From Flavobacterium sp. (GTDB lineage Bacteria; Bacteroidota; Bacteroidia; Flavobacteriales; Flavobacteriaceae), in the NCBI GenBank assembly GCA_003497625.1, contig DNNO01000021.1, forward strand, positions 353,245-398,588: 45,344 nucleotides of DNA, read 5' to 3'. The notes beneath the pieces are model-generated. The model was not told where the DNA came from and did no database searches. It saw nothing but the letters and a program-made list of their open reading frames with translations. Of this stretch, positions 1 through 8,036 are shown piece after piece; position 1 is the stretch's first letter; the number at the start of each line of letters is the position of its first letter. The translations under genes were made by a program, and so were the position numbers.

Positions 1-1
1 A

Positions 2-2353
2 TCTTTTAACGAAGCTATTCGATTAGCAGATAATAGTACAATCGACAATAATAATGTTGACGCTGTGGTTGAATTACGTTTGAATAATGCAACTGGAGCA
101 ATCGTTCCTTTTGATGCTACAATTTCAGGAAATGTAATATCGATAACACCGCTTACCAATTTAACGGTTAACCAAACGTATTATATAGCTTTATTGCCAA
201 ATACAGTTGAAGATTTAAACGATAATGGAATAACTTCTACACAATCTGGAATTTTCACAACGGCAAATCCAAGTATTTCTTTCGCATCTAATTTCATTAC
301 AGTAAATGAAAATCAAGGAACGCTATCTTTGGTTTTGAACATTGCAAATCCAGCAACTAGTTTGGTAGATTTAGTTGTAAAATCAGCACCATTTAGTACA
401 GCAGATAATTCTGATTTTACATTAGCGTCACAAACCATTTTTATAACGGAATCATCACCAGCAACATTAATTATTAATGTCCCAATTTTAGATGACAGTT
501 TAGAAGAACAACATTCCGAATATTTTGTTTTAAGTTTAGAAAGTGCTTCTGGAATTTCAATTTCTGGAACACCAACCACCACTATTTACATTGTAGATAA
601 TGATAGTCAAGCGCCAACTCCAAGTAACCAAATCGAATTGAATTATATCGGAAGTTTTGACCCTTCAGGAGCTAGTACAAGTACTTGCGAAATTGTTGTA
701 CACGATGCTGCTTCGCAACGTTTGTTTACCACAAGCGCAGTAGCAGGATACTTAGATATTATCGATTTTTCTAATCCAACTAATCCTTCTGTAATTAGTT
801 CAGTAAATATTAACCCATACGGAGGAGTTACAAGCGTTGCGGTTAAAAACGGAATTGTAGCAGTAGCTTCACCAAATGCAGATGAAACATTGAACGGTTC
901 GGTTGTGTTTTTCGATACAAACGGAGTATTTTTAAATCAAGTTAGCGTAGGAGCACTTCCAGATATGATTACTTTTTCTCCAGACGGTACAAAAGTAATG
1001 ACAGCAAACGAAGGACAGCCAAATCTTGATTATTCAATTGATCCTGAAGGTTCGGTAAGTATTATTGATATTTCAGGCGGAATAGCATCTTTATCTCAAT
1101 CCAATGTAACTACGTTATTGTTTACGGCTTACAATGCTCAAGAAGCTACTTTAATTGCTTCCGGAGTTAGAAAATTAAAATCTACAAGTACTTTATCTCA
1201 AGATTTCGAGCCAGAATACATTACCATAAGTGCGGATTCTCAAAAAGCATGGATAACTTTACAAGAAAACAATGCAATTGCCGAAATTAATCTAACAAAC
1301 AATACAATTTCAGACATTTGGGCATTAGGAACAAAAGATATTAGTTTACCAGGCAACGGATTTGATGTTTCAGACAACAATGGACAGGTTTTAATTGCAA
1401 ACTGGCCAATTCAAGCGTATTTTATTCCAGATGGAGTTGCAAGTTATACAGTTGCAGGAACAACATATTTAGTAACTGCAAATGAAGGTGATGAAAAAGA
1501 ATATGGTGCTTTTACCGAAAGAGTTGCAGTTAGTTCAGGTTCTTTTGGTTTAGATGCTACAATATTTCCAAATGCCTCAGTTTTAAAACAGAATAACAAT
1601 TTAGGAAGATTTAGAGCAACAAATCTTAACGGAAATACCGATGCAGATGCTCAATTTGAAACCATTCATTGTGTAGGAACACGTTCGTTTTCTATTTTCA
1701 ATACTTCAACCAAACAGATAGTTTTTGATAGTGGCGATGATTTTGAACGTTACACAGCAGCAAATTTACCAACACTTTTTAATGCAGACCACGAAGACAA
1801 CACACCAAAAGGGAGAAGTCGCGCAAAAGGGCCAGAACCAGAAGGCGTAACGATTGCTCAAATTGCAACCGAAACTTTTGCTTTCGTTTCTTTAGAAAGA
1901 GTGGGTGGTGTTATGGTTTATAATATTACCAATCCGAATAATCCAGTTTTTGTAGATTATAAAAATTCAAGAAGTACTTCAGCTTATTCCGGCGATCATG
2001 GTCCTGAAGGAATTACTTATATCGCTCCGGCAAATAGTGCAACAGGTTTAGGTTATATTTTGGTAGCCAATGAAATCAGTGGAACCATTACCATTTATGA
2101 AGTGGATGAAAATACGCTTTCAAATCCTGATTTTAATGCGGAACCAAAAACTTTCGTGATTTTCCCAAATCCAGCATCAAATTCAGAATTAGTATATTTC
2201 AACAGAGTAGCAGATATTGAATTATATGATGTAACTGGAAAATTAATCCTTTCAGAAAAAGAAGCACTAAGCATAAATACATCAAAATTACAAACAGGAG
2301 TTTATTTAGTTAAAACATCAGAAGGAATTACAAAAAAGTTGGTTGTTAAGTAG
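2..2353 (+). CDS. Choice-of-anchor I family secreted protein with C-terminal type IX sorting domain (5' end outside window)
   Basis: The frame is open from the first bases of the window, so the true start lies upstream; a GTG at 65 is only internal. The visible part begins inside an SbsA-like Ig domain (roughly the first 90 residues) and continues with a Calx-beta-like domain that ends in the motif YIVDND. A long beta-propeller-like region typical of choice-of-anchor I proteins follows, with motifs such as ANEGDEKEYGAF and GDHGPEGITYI. The last ~75 residues start at FPNPASN and end LVVK, which is the type A sorting signal of the type IX secretion system. The protein is therefore expected to be exported across the outer membrane and attached or released there. 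Family members are often annotated as phosphatase- or esterase-like, but no catalytic residues can be assigned here. A strong terminator follows directly. Confidence 0.85.
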   Translation, partial: SFNEAIRLADNSTIDNNNVDAVVELRLNNATGAIVPFDATISGNVISITPLTNLTVNQTYYIALLPNTVEDLNDNGITSTQSGIFTTANPSISFASNFITVNENQGTLSLVLNIANPATSLVDLVVKSAPFSTADNSDFTLASQTIFITESSPATLIINVPILDDSLEEQHSEYFVLSLESASGISISGTPTTTIYIVDNDSQAPTPSNQIELNYIGSFDPSGASTSTCEIVVHDAASQRLFTTSAVAGYLDIIDFSNPTNPSVISSVNINPYGGVTSVAVKNGIVAVASPNADETLNGSVVFFDTNGVFLNQVSVGALPDMITFSPDGTKVMTANEGQPNLDYSIDPEGSVSIIDISGGIASLSQSNVTTLLFTAYNAQEATLIASGVRKLKSTSTLSQDFEPEYITISADSQKAWITLQENNAIAEINLTNNTISDIWALGTKDISLPGNGFDVSDNNGQVLIANWPIQAYFIPDGVASYTVAGTTYLVTANEGDEKEYGAFTERVAVSSGSFGLDATIFPNASVLKQNNNLGRFRATNLNGNTDADAQFETIHCVGTRSFSIFNTSTKQIVFDSGDDFERYTAANLPTLFNADHEDNTPKGRSRAKGPEPEGVTIAQIATETFAFVSLERVGGVMVYNITNPNNPVFVDYKNSRSTSAYSGDHGPEGITYIAPANSATGLGYILVANEISGTITIYEVDENTLSNPDFNAEPKTFVIFPNPASNSELVYFNRVADIELYDVTGKLILSEKEALSINTSKLQTGVYLVKTSEGITKKLVVK

Positions 2354-2370
2354 TTTTGTTTTTTCATCGA

Positions 2371-2399
2371 AAAAGCCAGTTGAAAAACTGGCTTTTTTT
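2371..2399. terminator. Bidirectional intrinsic terminator
   Basis: A 10-bp perfect stem (AAAAGCCAGT / ACTGGCTTTT) with a 6-nt loop is followed by a T tract. It sits between two convergent genes and ends 4 nt before the stop codon of the minus-strand oxygenase, so it can serve both. Confidence 0.85.
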
Positions 2400-2402
2400 A
2401 TT

Positions 2403-2996
2403 TTAATCTCGTCTCAACCAACCCGTAACGCTCAATCGAGGTTTATTAGTTTCTAAAACTTCATGAACCAATTCATTGCTCTTAAAAAAAACCGTTTTTC
2501 GATTCGTTGGAGCCACTTTTTGAGCCACATCACCATCGTAAATGCACAATTCGCCACCATCTTCAGGTTGCCAATTTTCGTTCAAATAAGTAATCATCGA
2601 AAATTGTCGGCTCGAATTATCTTGAAATTGGTCTAAATGTTTTCTATAAAAACTACCTTTATCAAACAACGCAAAATGAAATTCATAACCCGTAATTCCA
2701 GTATAACAACTGCGGTTCAAATACGACACAAAAGCATCTACTTGATCTAAAAATGCATTTTCATGTTCGTTATTATTTGCTCGGTCTAACCAATAAATCG
2801 CATCGCTTCGTATTGCCGAATTCTGAGTTAATTTTGCGGCATTTCCTATTCCGGCGGCTTTTAGTAAATTTTGTTCTTTCAGTTCAAACAATCTCTTTAC
2901 CAAGTGTTGCGCCAATTCCTCCGATACAAAATGTTCCACAATGCCCACTTTCGAATCCAAATAACTCGAAATTAAGGTTTCAAAACAATCTTCCAT
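2403..2996 (-). CDS. 2OG-Fe(II) oxygenase, prolyl-4-hydroxylase/SM-20-like
   Basis: This 197-residue protein looks like a single-domain 2-oxoglutarate and iron dependent dioxygenase. The iron triad is visible as H120 and D122 (in YRKHLDQF) and H178 (in ELVHEVL), and R187 in KPRLSVTGW is the expected 2-oxoglutarate carboxylate ligand. The region around residues 145-153 (PEDGGELCIY) is the usual strand before the distal histidine. The first ~80 residues are helical. The family hydroxylates side chains of proteins or small molecules; the substrate cannot be told from sequence. Length and motif spacing fit stand-alone bacterial members. It converges on the upstream secreted-protein gene through a shared terminator, and nothing nearby suggests a pathway. 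Confidence 0.85.
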   Translation of the reverse strand: MEDCFETLISSYLDSKVGIVEHFVSEELAQHLVKRLFELKEQNLLKAAGIGNAAKLTQNSAIRSDAIYWLDRANNNEHENAFLDQVDAFVSYLNRSCYTGITGYEFHFALFDKGSFYRKHLDQFQDNSSRQFSMITYLNENWQPEDGGELCIYDGDVAQKVAPTNRKTVFFKSNELVHEVLETNKPRLSVTGWLRRD

Positions 2997-3047
2997 TTTA
3001 TTTAAGTTGTAAATACCTCACAAAGATACCATTTCCATTTTTAATTT

Positions 3048-3144
3048 GGGCGTTCCCACAAGGGTCGGGCTTTCCGTTACAATCTTTATTTATAAAATTT
3101 GGCAATTTTACAAATAAAGGATTTCCACTACAATCCCTAACGCG
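3048..3144. repeat. Intergenic hairpin element, probably a dispersed flavobacterial repeat
   Basis: This ~97-bp element holds an AT-rich hairpin: arms at 3084-3099 and 3104-3119 pair over 16 positions with one wobble and a 4-nt loop. On the minus strand the hairpin is flanked by two similar boxes, GATTGTAGTGGAAATCC and GATTGTAACGGAAAGCC, and by GC-rich ends (CGCGTTAGG and GGAACGCCC). It stands out as a GC-rich patch in AT-rich intergenic DNA. I recall similar elements scattered through Flavobacterium genomes, but only one copy is seen here, so repeat status is not proven from this window. Confidence 0.6.
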
Positions 3145-3191
3145 AACCTCGTTTTCAATTAAAATTAGTATTTTTACAAAAACCTTTCAGC

Positions 3192-4481
3192 ATGCAAAAT
3201 CTTTTAAAACTTTCAGAAAACACGCAGCTTTCTTGGCGTAATTTAAGTATTCAAAATCGAATTTCTTTTTTGCCTCAATTAGCTCAACTACTTTTAGAAA
3301 ACAAAGAAGAATACGCAACTTGCATCACCACCGAAATGCACAAACCCATTTCGCAAGCCATCGCTGAGGTTGAAAAATGCGCGCTTTTATGCAATTACTA
3401 TCATGAAAATGCTGAAACCTTTTTAGCCACAAAAAACATAAAAACCAATGCTTCTGAAAGTTTTGTTATCTACGAACCTTTAGGTGTAATTTTAGGTGTA
3501 ATGCCTTGGAATTTTCCGTTTTGGCAAGTATTCCGATTTGCGGTTCCAACTATTATTGCTGGAAATACAGTTGTGGTAAAACATGCTAGTAATGTTCCAA
3601 AATCAGCCAAATTAATTCAAGAAATATTTGAACAAGCAGGTTTTCCAAAAGGGTGTTGTCAAGATTTACCCATTTCAAGTATTGAAGTAGCAAATATCAT
3701 CTCAAATCCAATTATAAAAGCTGTTTCCTTAACAGGAAGTGAACAAGCAGGAGTTGCAGTCGCTACCGAAGCTGGAAAACACTTAAAAAAGTGCGTTTTA
3801 GAATTGGGCGGAAGTAACGCCTTTATCATTTTAGAAGATGCTAATCTAGAAAAAACAGTAGCAATAGCTGTGAATGCCCGAATGCAAAATGCTGGTCAAA
3901 GTTGCATCGCTGCGAAACGATTTTTAGTTCACGAAAATATTGCAGAAGAGTTTGTAGCAAAATTCAAAGTTGCCATTCAAAACTTAAAAACTGGAAATCC
4001 GTTAGATAAAGAAACACAAATTGGTTCGTTAGCTCGAGTTGACTTAGCCGAAGAACTAGAAGTTCAAGTTCAAAAATCCATTCAAATAGGAGCAAAGTTA
4101 ATCGTAGGAGGAAACAGAAATGATGCTTTTTATGAGCCCACAATTTTAACTAATGTAACAACAGAAATGCCTGTTTTCAAAGAAGAAACTTTCGGACCAG
4201 TTGCTGCCATCATAACTTTCAAAACAATTGATGAAGCAATCGAATTAAGTAATCAATCGGAATTTGGTTTAGGTGTTTCCATCTTTACTCAAGATATTGA
4301 TTTCATCAAAACTAAGATTTCAACTTTTAACGAAGGTGCCGTTTTTATCAACGAAATGGTAAAATCCGACCCAAGATTACCATTCGGCGGCATCAAAAAA
4401 TCGGGCTACGGAAGAGAATTAGCCGAAGATGGAATTAAGGAATTTGTGAATGTAAAAACAGTTGTAATTAATACTTTTTAA
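3192..4481 (+). CDS. NAD(P)-dependent aldehyde dehydrogenase, succinate-semialdehyde dehydrogenase type
   Basis: This is an aldehyde dehydrogenase superfamily enzyme of 429 residues, slightly shorter than the usual 450-480. All key motifs are present: the cofactor-site MPWNFPFWQ with N107, K130 in VVVKHA, the NAD-binding turn LTGSE (181-184), general base E204 in LELGG, and catalytic C238 in NAGQSCIAAKR. The C-terminal FGGIKKSGYGRE motif is also there. The GQSCIAAKRF context is typical of the short succinate-semialdehyde dehydrogenase (Sad/YneI-like) group, which oxidises succinate semialdehyde to succinate in the cytoplasm. Exact substrate is an inference. The ATG at 3192 gives an N-terminus of normal family appearance. 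A lipoprotein gene starts 1 nt after its stop codon, so the two are probably co-transcribed. Confidence 0.85.
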   Translation: MQNLLKLSENTQLSWRNLSIQNRISFLPQLAQLLLENKEEYATCITTEMHKPISQAIAEVEKCALLCNYYHENAETFLATKNIKTNASESFVIYEPLGVILGVMPWNFPFWQVFRFAVPTIIAGNTVVVKHASNVPKSAKLIQEIFEQAGFPKGCCQDLPISSIEVANIISNPIIKAVSLTGSEQAGVAVATEAGKHLKKCVLELGGSNAFIILEDANLEKTVAIAVNARMQNAGQSCIAAKRFLVHENIAEEFVAKFKVAIQNLKTGNPLDKETQIGSLARVDLAEELEVQVQKSIQIGAKLIVGGNRNDAFYEPTILTNVTTEMPVFKEETFGPVAAIITFKTIDEAIELSNQSEFGLGVSIFTQDIDFIKTKISTFNEGAVFINEMVKSDPRLPFGGIKKSGYGRELAEDGIKEFVNVKTVVINTF

Positions 4482-4482
4482 T

Positions 4483-4983
4483 ATGAAAAAACTATCAATC
4501 CTATTCCTAGCTACTCTAGGATTTTCCTGCAAACCTTGCGAAGAGAAACTACAATCAGAAAAACAAAACATCACTACCATTTTAGACAATTGGCATAAAG
4601 CGGCTGCGGTAGCAGACTATGAAGCGTATTTTGGAGTAATGTCAGATGAATCTATTTATATTGGTACAGATGCAACAGAAAATTGGAATAAAAAGCAATT
4701 TCAAGCTTTTGCAAAGCCTTATTTCGATAAAGGAAAAGCATGGAACTTTAAAGCAATTGAACGTAATATCTATTTTAGTGAAAATGGAAAAATCGTTTGG
4801 TTTGATGAATTATTAAGTACACAAATGAAAATTTGTCGCGGTTCTGGTGTTTTGGTTCAAGAAAACGGACAATGGAAAATAAAACATTACGTGCTTTCGA
4901 TGACGGTGCCAAATGACAATGTAGATGAAGTAGTTAAAATAAAATCGGTAATAGAAGACAAAATTCTTTCCGAAAAGAAATAA
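4483..4983 (+). CDS. NTF2/SnoaL-like (DUF4440-type) putative lipoprotein
   Basis: This 166-residue protein has a short hydrophobic N-terminus ending in FSC at about residue 16, which fits a lipoprotein signal peptide although the lipobox is short. The mature part resembles a nuclear-transport-factor-2 or SnoaL-like cone fold: an N-terminal helix (ILDNWHKAAAVADYEAYFGVM), then strands ending with a motif like GVLVQENGQWKIKHY, which is common in calcium/calmodulin kinase association-like and DUF4440 proteins. Such proteins bind small ligands or act as hydrolase-like enzymes; no specific role can be given. It begins 1 nt after the aldehyde dehydrogenase stop and ends at a clear terminator, so it is the last gene of that two-gene unit. 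Confidence 0.7.
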   Translation: MKKLSILFLATLGFSCKPCEEKLQSEKQNITTILDNWHKAAAVADYEAYFGVMSDESIYIGTDATENWNKKQFQAFAKPYFDKGKAWNFKAIERNIYFSENGKIVWFDELLSTQMKICRGSGVLVQENGQWKIKHYVLSMTVPNDNVDEVVKIKSVIEDKILSEKK

Positions 4984-5004
4984 AAATCAACATAAATAAT
5001 AGTC

Positions 5005-5036
5005 AATCCCAAGATAATTTGTCTTGGGATTTTTTA
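5005..5036 (+). terminator. Intrinsic terminator after aldehyde dehydrogenase operon
   Basis: A 10-bp stem (AATCCCAAGA / TCTTGGGATT) with a 7-nt loop is followed by TTTTTAT, 22 nt after the lipoprotein stop codon. Confidence 0.85.
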
Positions 5037-5092
5037 TGTCTAAATGTTAAAATTTACTTTTTTTTCATTTTCATAAAACCAAAAAGAAATTG

Positions 5093-5102
5093 TTTACGTA
5101 AA
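5093..5102. promoter_or_regulatory. 10-bp palindrome TTTACGTAAA, candidate operator
   Basis: A perfect palindrome lies 26 nt upstream of the start of the membrane protein that precedes the globin gene and overlaps a TTG at 5090-5092. No good TAnnTTTG element is seen at the right distance, so its regulatory role is only a suggestion. Confidence 0.3.
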
Positions 5103-5128
5103 TCAACTAAACAAAAATCTCAAACGTC

Positions 5129-5566
5129 ATGAAAATTAATAGAAAAATCAAAATTGTTCTGGGAAGTATCTTCGGAATTTTCCTGATTTTATTTGTGGTT
5201 TTAGTAGTCCACATTGCAACATCAAAACCTTTAGTAGTAGATAACGCGTCTTTACAAATTAGTCGAATTGATTTCAAAGAACCTATTGATTCTTTAAAAG
5301 CAAAAGAAATTCATCGAAATTTAAAATCCATTCCAGGGGTAAAAACTGATAGATTAAATAGAGAAACAGGTGTTTTAGTTTTCTTTCACGATATCAAAGT
5401 AGCCGATTCGAAAACTATTTACGACAAGTTAATTGCTATGGGAAATTATAAAGCAGAACGCTTTACATTACCAAAAGAGTTAGAAAACAAAACCGCTTGC
5501 CCAGTAATGAATGAAGATAGCTTTAGCTATAAGTTTTCTAGAGGAATTCAACGAATTTTTAATTAA
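5129..5566 (+). CDS. Membrane-anchored protein of unknown function with ferredoxin-like (HMA-like) fold
   Basis: I do not recognise a named family. The 145-residue protein has one N-terminal membrane segment (about residues 7-30) and a soluble part. Residues ~42-115 read like a beta-alpha-beta-beta-alpha-beta unit as found in heavy-metal-associated domains (IPGVKTDRLNRETGVLVFF followed by a helix and FTLP), but the metal-binding CxxC is absent. One cysteine is present in TACPV (C124). The gene starts after a palindromic site and is followed 18 nt later by the lipoprotein globin gene in the same orientation, so both are probably one unit. By context it may work with that globin at the cell envelope; this is an inference. 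Confidence 0.7.
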   Translation: MKINRKIKIVLGSIFGIFLILFVVLVVHIATSKPLVVDNASLQISRIDFKEPIDSLKAKEIHRNLKSIPGVKTDRLNRETGVLVFFHDIKVADSKTIYDKLIAMGNYKAERFTLPKELENKTACPVMNEDSFSYKFSRGIQRIFN

Positions 5567-5584
5567 TTTCTAAATACTATTACT

Positions 5585-6163
5585 ATGAAAAATTTTTCAA
5601 AACTAGCCTTATTGGCTTTATTTATTGCATCGGGAGCGTTTGTTACTTCTTGTAGTGACGATGACAAAGCAGCAGAGCCGACATCTTTATATGCAAAATT
5701 AGGAGGAACCACTATGGTTGCTGATCCTAATAATCCAGGACAAATGATAGAGCAAGGGAGATTGAGCTACCGTTCTGTGGTAGATTCTACGATTACTTTA
5801 ATTGTTTCTGATATTGTAGTTGGAGCTGAAGGTAATTTAGGTGAGCATTTTGCGCCAGTAATTTCAGAGGCATTAAGTGGTAACGCAACTAATGTTGCTA
5901 TATTAAGTGATAATTTAACCGATTTCTTTTCAGCAAATACTGGTGGAGGGGCAACAAATGTTTATACAGGATTAGATATGGTTACAGCACACGATCCAGC
6001 TCAAAACCCTAGAATGGGGAAAAAATCAAATGATGCTGAATACGATAAATTTATAGGATATGTAGGAGCAGCAGCTGGATTAAATGGAGTTACAGACCCC
6101 GTTTTAATCGGAGAAGTTGTTGCTGTGTTAGAATCATTGAGAGCTCCTATCGTTCAGGAGTAA
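5585..6163 (+). CDS. Divergent truncated-hemoglobin-like lipoprotein
   Basis: This 192-residue protein starts with a lipoprotein signal peptide; the lipobox VTSC puts the lipidated cysteine at C23, followed by SDDD. An acidic run after the cysteine is the surface-export type signal known in Bacteroidota lipoproteins. The mature part has the order of a group 1 truncated hemoglobin: SLYAKLGG near the start, FFSANTGG then YTGLDM, a candidate proximal histidine H136 in TAHDPAQNPRMG, and a C-terminal GVTDPVLIGEVVAVLESLRAPIV. It is longer than the usual ~120 residues, with an insert at about residues 45-60, and lacks the FYxRV motif with distal tyrosine. Heme binding is therefore likely but not certain. 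It probably forms a unit with the upstream membrane protein and ends at a terminator. Confidence 0.7.
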   Translation: MKNFSKLALLALFIASGAFVTSCSDDDKAAEPTSLYAKLGGTTMVADPNNPGQMIEQGRLSYRSVVDSTITLIVSDIVVGAEGNLGEHFAPVISEALSGNATNVAILSDNLTDFFSANTGGGATNVYTGLDMVTAHDPAQNPRMGKKSNDAEYDKFIGYVGAAAGLNGVTDPVLIGEVVAVLESLRAPIVQE

Positions 6164-6184
6164 GTTTGTTTTTTGTTTTAATGG

Positions 6185-6216
6185 AAAACGTCCCGATATT
6201 TCGGGACGTTTTTTTA
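6185..6216. terminator. Bidirectional intrinsic terminator
   Basis: A 12-bp perfect stem (AAAACGTCCCGA / TCGGGACGTTTT) with a 4-nt loop and T tract lies between the convergent globin and threonine dehydrogenase genes, reaching to the latter's stop codon. Confidence 0.88.
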
Positions 6217-7170
6217 TTTTTTATAAGTATGTTCGTTTAAGTTTTTGAACATTTCTACGGTCATATTTTCTAAATCAAAATCGTTTTTCCAACCCCAATC
6301 TTCTCTTGCCGAAGTATCGTCAATACTTGCTGGCCAGCTATCAGCAATTTTCTGACGAAAATCAGGCTCGTAGCTCAATTCAAAATTTGGATAGTGTTTT
6401 TTAATTTCTTCTCCAATTTGTTTCGGAGTAAAACTCATCGCTGCTAAATTATAAGCAGAACGAATTTTAACTTGTTCCGCAGGAGCCTGCATAATTCCAA
6501 TGGTTGCCTTTATTGCATCATCCATATACATCATAGGTAATTCTGAATTCTCAGATAAGAAACTCGTGAATTTCCCATCGGTAATCGCTTTGTGATAAAT
6601 ATCTACTGCGTAATCTGTAGTTCCTCCACCAGCTTCAGTGCTCCAACTAATTAAGCCAGGATAACGAATGCTTCTTACATCTACACCATATTGTTTGTGG
6701 TAATACTCGCACCATCTTTCTCCCGTTTGTTTCGAAATTCCGTAAACAGTTGAAGGTTCCATTACAGTATATTGAGGTGTGTTTTGTCTAGGAGTTGTAG
6801 GTCCAAAAACCGCGATACTTGAAGGCCAAAATATCTTTTTAATTTTTCCTGCTTTAGCTAAATTTAAAACATGAAATAATGAATTCATATTCAAATCCCA
6901 AGCAAATGCCGGATTTTTCTCAGCTGTAGCCGAAAGCAAAGCCGCCATTAAATAGACATCTGTAATTTGATACTTTTCAAGTAAATGCTCAATTTGGTTG
7001 TAATCTAAAGCGTTAACAACTTCGAAAATACCATTATTTACTACATCATTTTCTAATTTTCTAATGTCTGATGCGATAACGTTGTTAACTCCGTAAGTTG
7101 CTCTTAATTTAGCTGTAAGTTCGGTGCCAATTTGGCCACAAGCACCAATTATTAAAATTTTCGTATCCAT
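6214..7170 (-). CDS. tdh: L-threonine 3-dehydrogenase, extended SDR (UDP-galactose-epimerase-like) type
   Basis: An extended short-chain dehydrogenase of 318 residues from the ATG at 7170. The nucleotide-binding GACGQIG (residues 9-15) follows the start directly. S117-S118 in WPSSIAVFG, and Y143 and K147 in VYGISK, form the catalytic set. The pattern SSIAVFGPTTP and PGLISWSTEAGGGTTDYAVDIYHKA is that of the GalE-like threonine dehydrogenases first described in Flavobacterium frigidimaris and Cytophaga, which oxidise threonine to 2-amino-3-ketobutyrate with NAD. An in-frame ATG at 7203 would add 11 residues, but the consensus -7 element TATATTTG lies at 7192-7199 inside that extension, so the shorter start is chosen. 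No 2-amino-3-ketobutyrate ligase gene is adjacent. Confidence 0.85.
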   Translation of the reverse strand: MDTKILIIGACGQIGTELTAKLRATYGVNNVIASDIRKLENDVVNNGIFEVVNALDYNQIEHLLEKYQITDVYLMAALLSATAEKNPAFAWDLNMNSLFHVLNLAKAGKIKKIFWPSSIAVFGPTTPRQNTPQYTVMEPSTVYGISKQTGERWCEYYHKQYGVDVRSIRYPGLISWSTEAGGGTTDYAVDIYHKAITDGKFTSFLSENSELPMMYMDDAIKATIGIMQAPAEQVKIRSAYNLAAMSFTPKQIGEEIKKHYPNFELSYEPDFRQKIADSWPASIDDTSAREDWGWKNDFDLENMTVEMFKNLNEHTYKK

Positions 7171-7191
7171 TTGGTTGTGTAAAAGTGGTAA

Positions 7192-7199
7192 CAAATATA
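7192..7199 (-). promoter_or_regulatory. -7 promoter element of threonine dehydrogenase
   Basis: On the minus strand the sequence reads TATATTTG, matching the Bacteroidota -7 consensus TAnnTTTG, 21 nt before the chosen ATG. No clear -33 TTG is seen at 17-23 nt. Confidence 0.55.
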
Positions 7200-7377
7200 A
7201 CATTTAGAAGTAATTTTTTAGATGATTTTTTGTGATATTTTTACAAATCACCAGCTTAATTTGGATATTTAATAAATTAACATCTTTTCAAAGACTTTTC
7301 TTAATGGATTAACAATTTAGATGCAAAAGCAGTGTTAAGATATTATTAGAAAAGTAACTACGTTAAGTAAACATTTG

Positions 7378-7385
7378 TACCTTTG
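7378..7385 (+). promoter_or_regulatory. -7 promoter element of lipoprotein gene at 7403
   Basis: TACCTTTG matches TAnnTTTG and lies 17 nt before the start codon. A -33 TTG at standard spacing is not present. Confidence 0.55.
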
Positions 7386-7402
7386 CTTTTTAATTTATCC
7401 GA

Positions 7403-8008
7403 ATGAAAGTTTTCTTATATAGTTTAGCACTTTTAGTATTGACATTGATTTCATGTGAAAGTGAAAATCAGCAATTGGAAGCACAAAAAGTAGCACAAAA
7501 AAACGAAGCGGTTTTTAAGAACATTTCTAAAATGTGGCAATTCAATTTTCCTACTCCAAGACCAGAAGTAAATGTTACTTTAAATAAATGGAATGAATGG
7601 CGCCAATTTGAAATTGAAATGCTTCAAAAACCACAATCTACTTTGTCTGCTTTTCAAATGAAAACTAAGAATTTGTCTTCAAAAGCAGATACTTTGGCGA
7701 TTACAATTCCTTTAGAATACAATAAACCGCAAATTTTAAGCAGAATTACGACTTTAAATACCAAATTAAAATCGTTAGAAACTTTTATGAATTTAAGAGT
7801 TATCCCAGAACAAAGAATTGCCAAATTAATTCCAGAAATTAACGAAGAAATTAAAGGTTTGTACAAACAATGGGATGAAATCATCATTAAAAAAGCCATC
7901 CCTAAAGAAATTGGAGAAGAACTAATGTTGCAAGCTTTGGATACAACACGAAATGCCAATCCAGATGAAATGCGAAAAAAAATGGAAATTTCCGATAAAA
8001 TAAAATAA
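7403..8008 (+). CDS. Hypothetical lipoprotein, helical
   Basis: I do not recognise this family. The 201-residue protein has a lipoprotein signal peptide with the lipobox LISC, giving a lipidated cysteine at about residue 18, followed by ESEN. The rest is rich in K, E, Q and L and predicted to be mostly helical. The central segment (SRITTLNTKLKSLETF, then LIPEINEEIKGLYKQWDEI) suggests a helical hairpin or short coiled coil. The gene has its own promoter-like element and is followed 28 nt later by the secreted sorting-domain protein. Shared transcription with that gene is possible. Confidence 0.75.
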   Translation: MKVFLYSLALLVLTLISCESENQQLEAQKVAQKNEAVFKNISKMWQFNFPTPRPEVNVTLNKWNEWRQFEIEMLQKPQSTLSAFQMKTKNLSSKADTLAITIPLEYNKPQILSRITTLNTKLKSLETFMNLRVIPEQRIAKLIPEINEEIKGLYKQWDEIIIKKAIPKEIGEELMLQALDTTRNANPDEMRKKMEISDKIK

Positions 8009-8036
8009 GGTTTTTGGAATTTTATAAAAATAAGAT

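Noticed and set aside
2753-3241. 162-residue plus-strand frame across the oxygenase start and into the aldehyde dehydrogenase
   Set aside because: It overlaps two genes with clear motifs, runs through the hairpin repeat and has low-complexity composition unlike a real protein.
6214-7170. Call as UDP-glucose 4-epimerase
   Set aside because: Fold is shared, but motifs (SSIAVFGPTTP, GGGTTDYAVD) match the threonine dehydrogenases of this lineage and no sugar-nucleotide genes are near.
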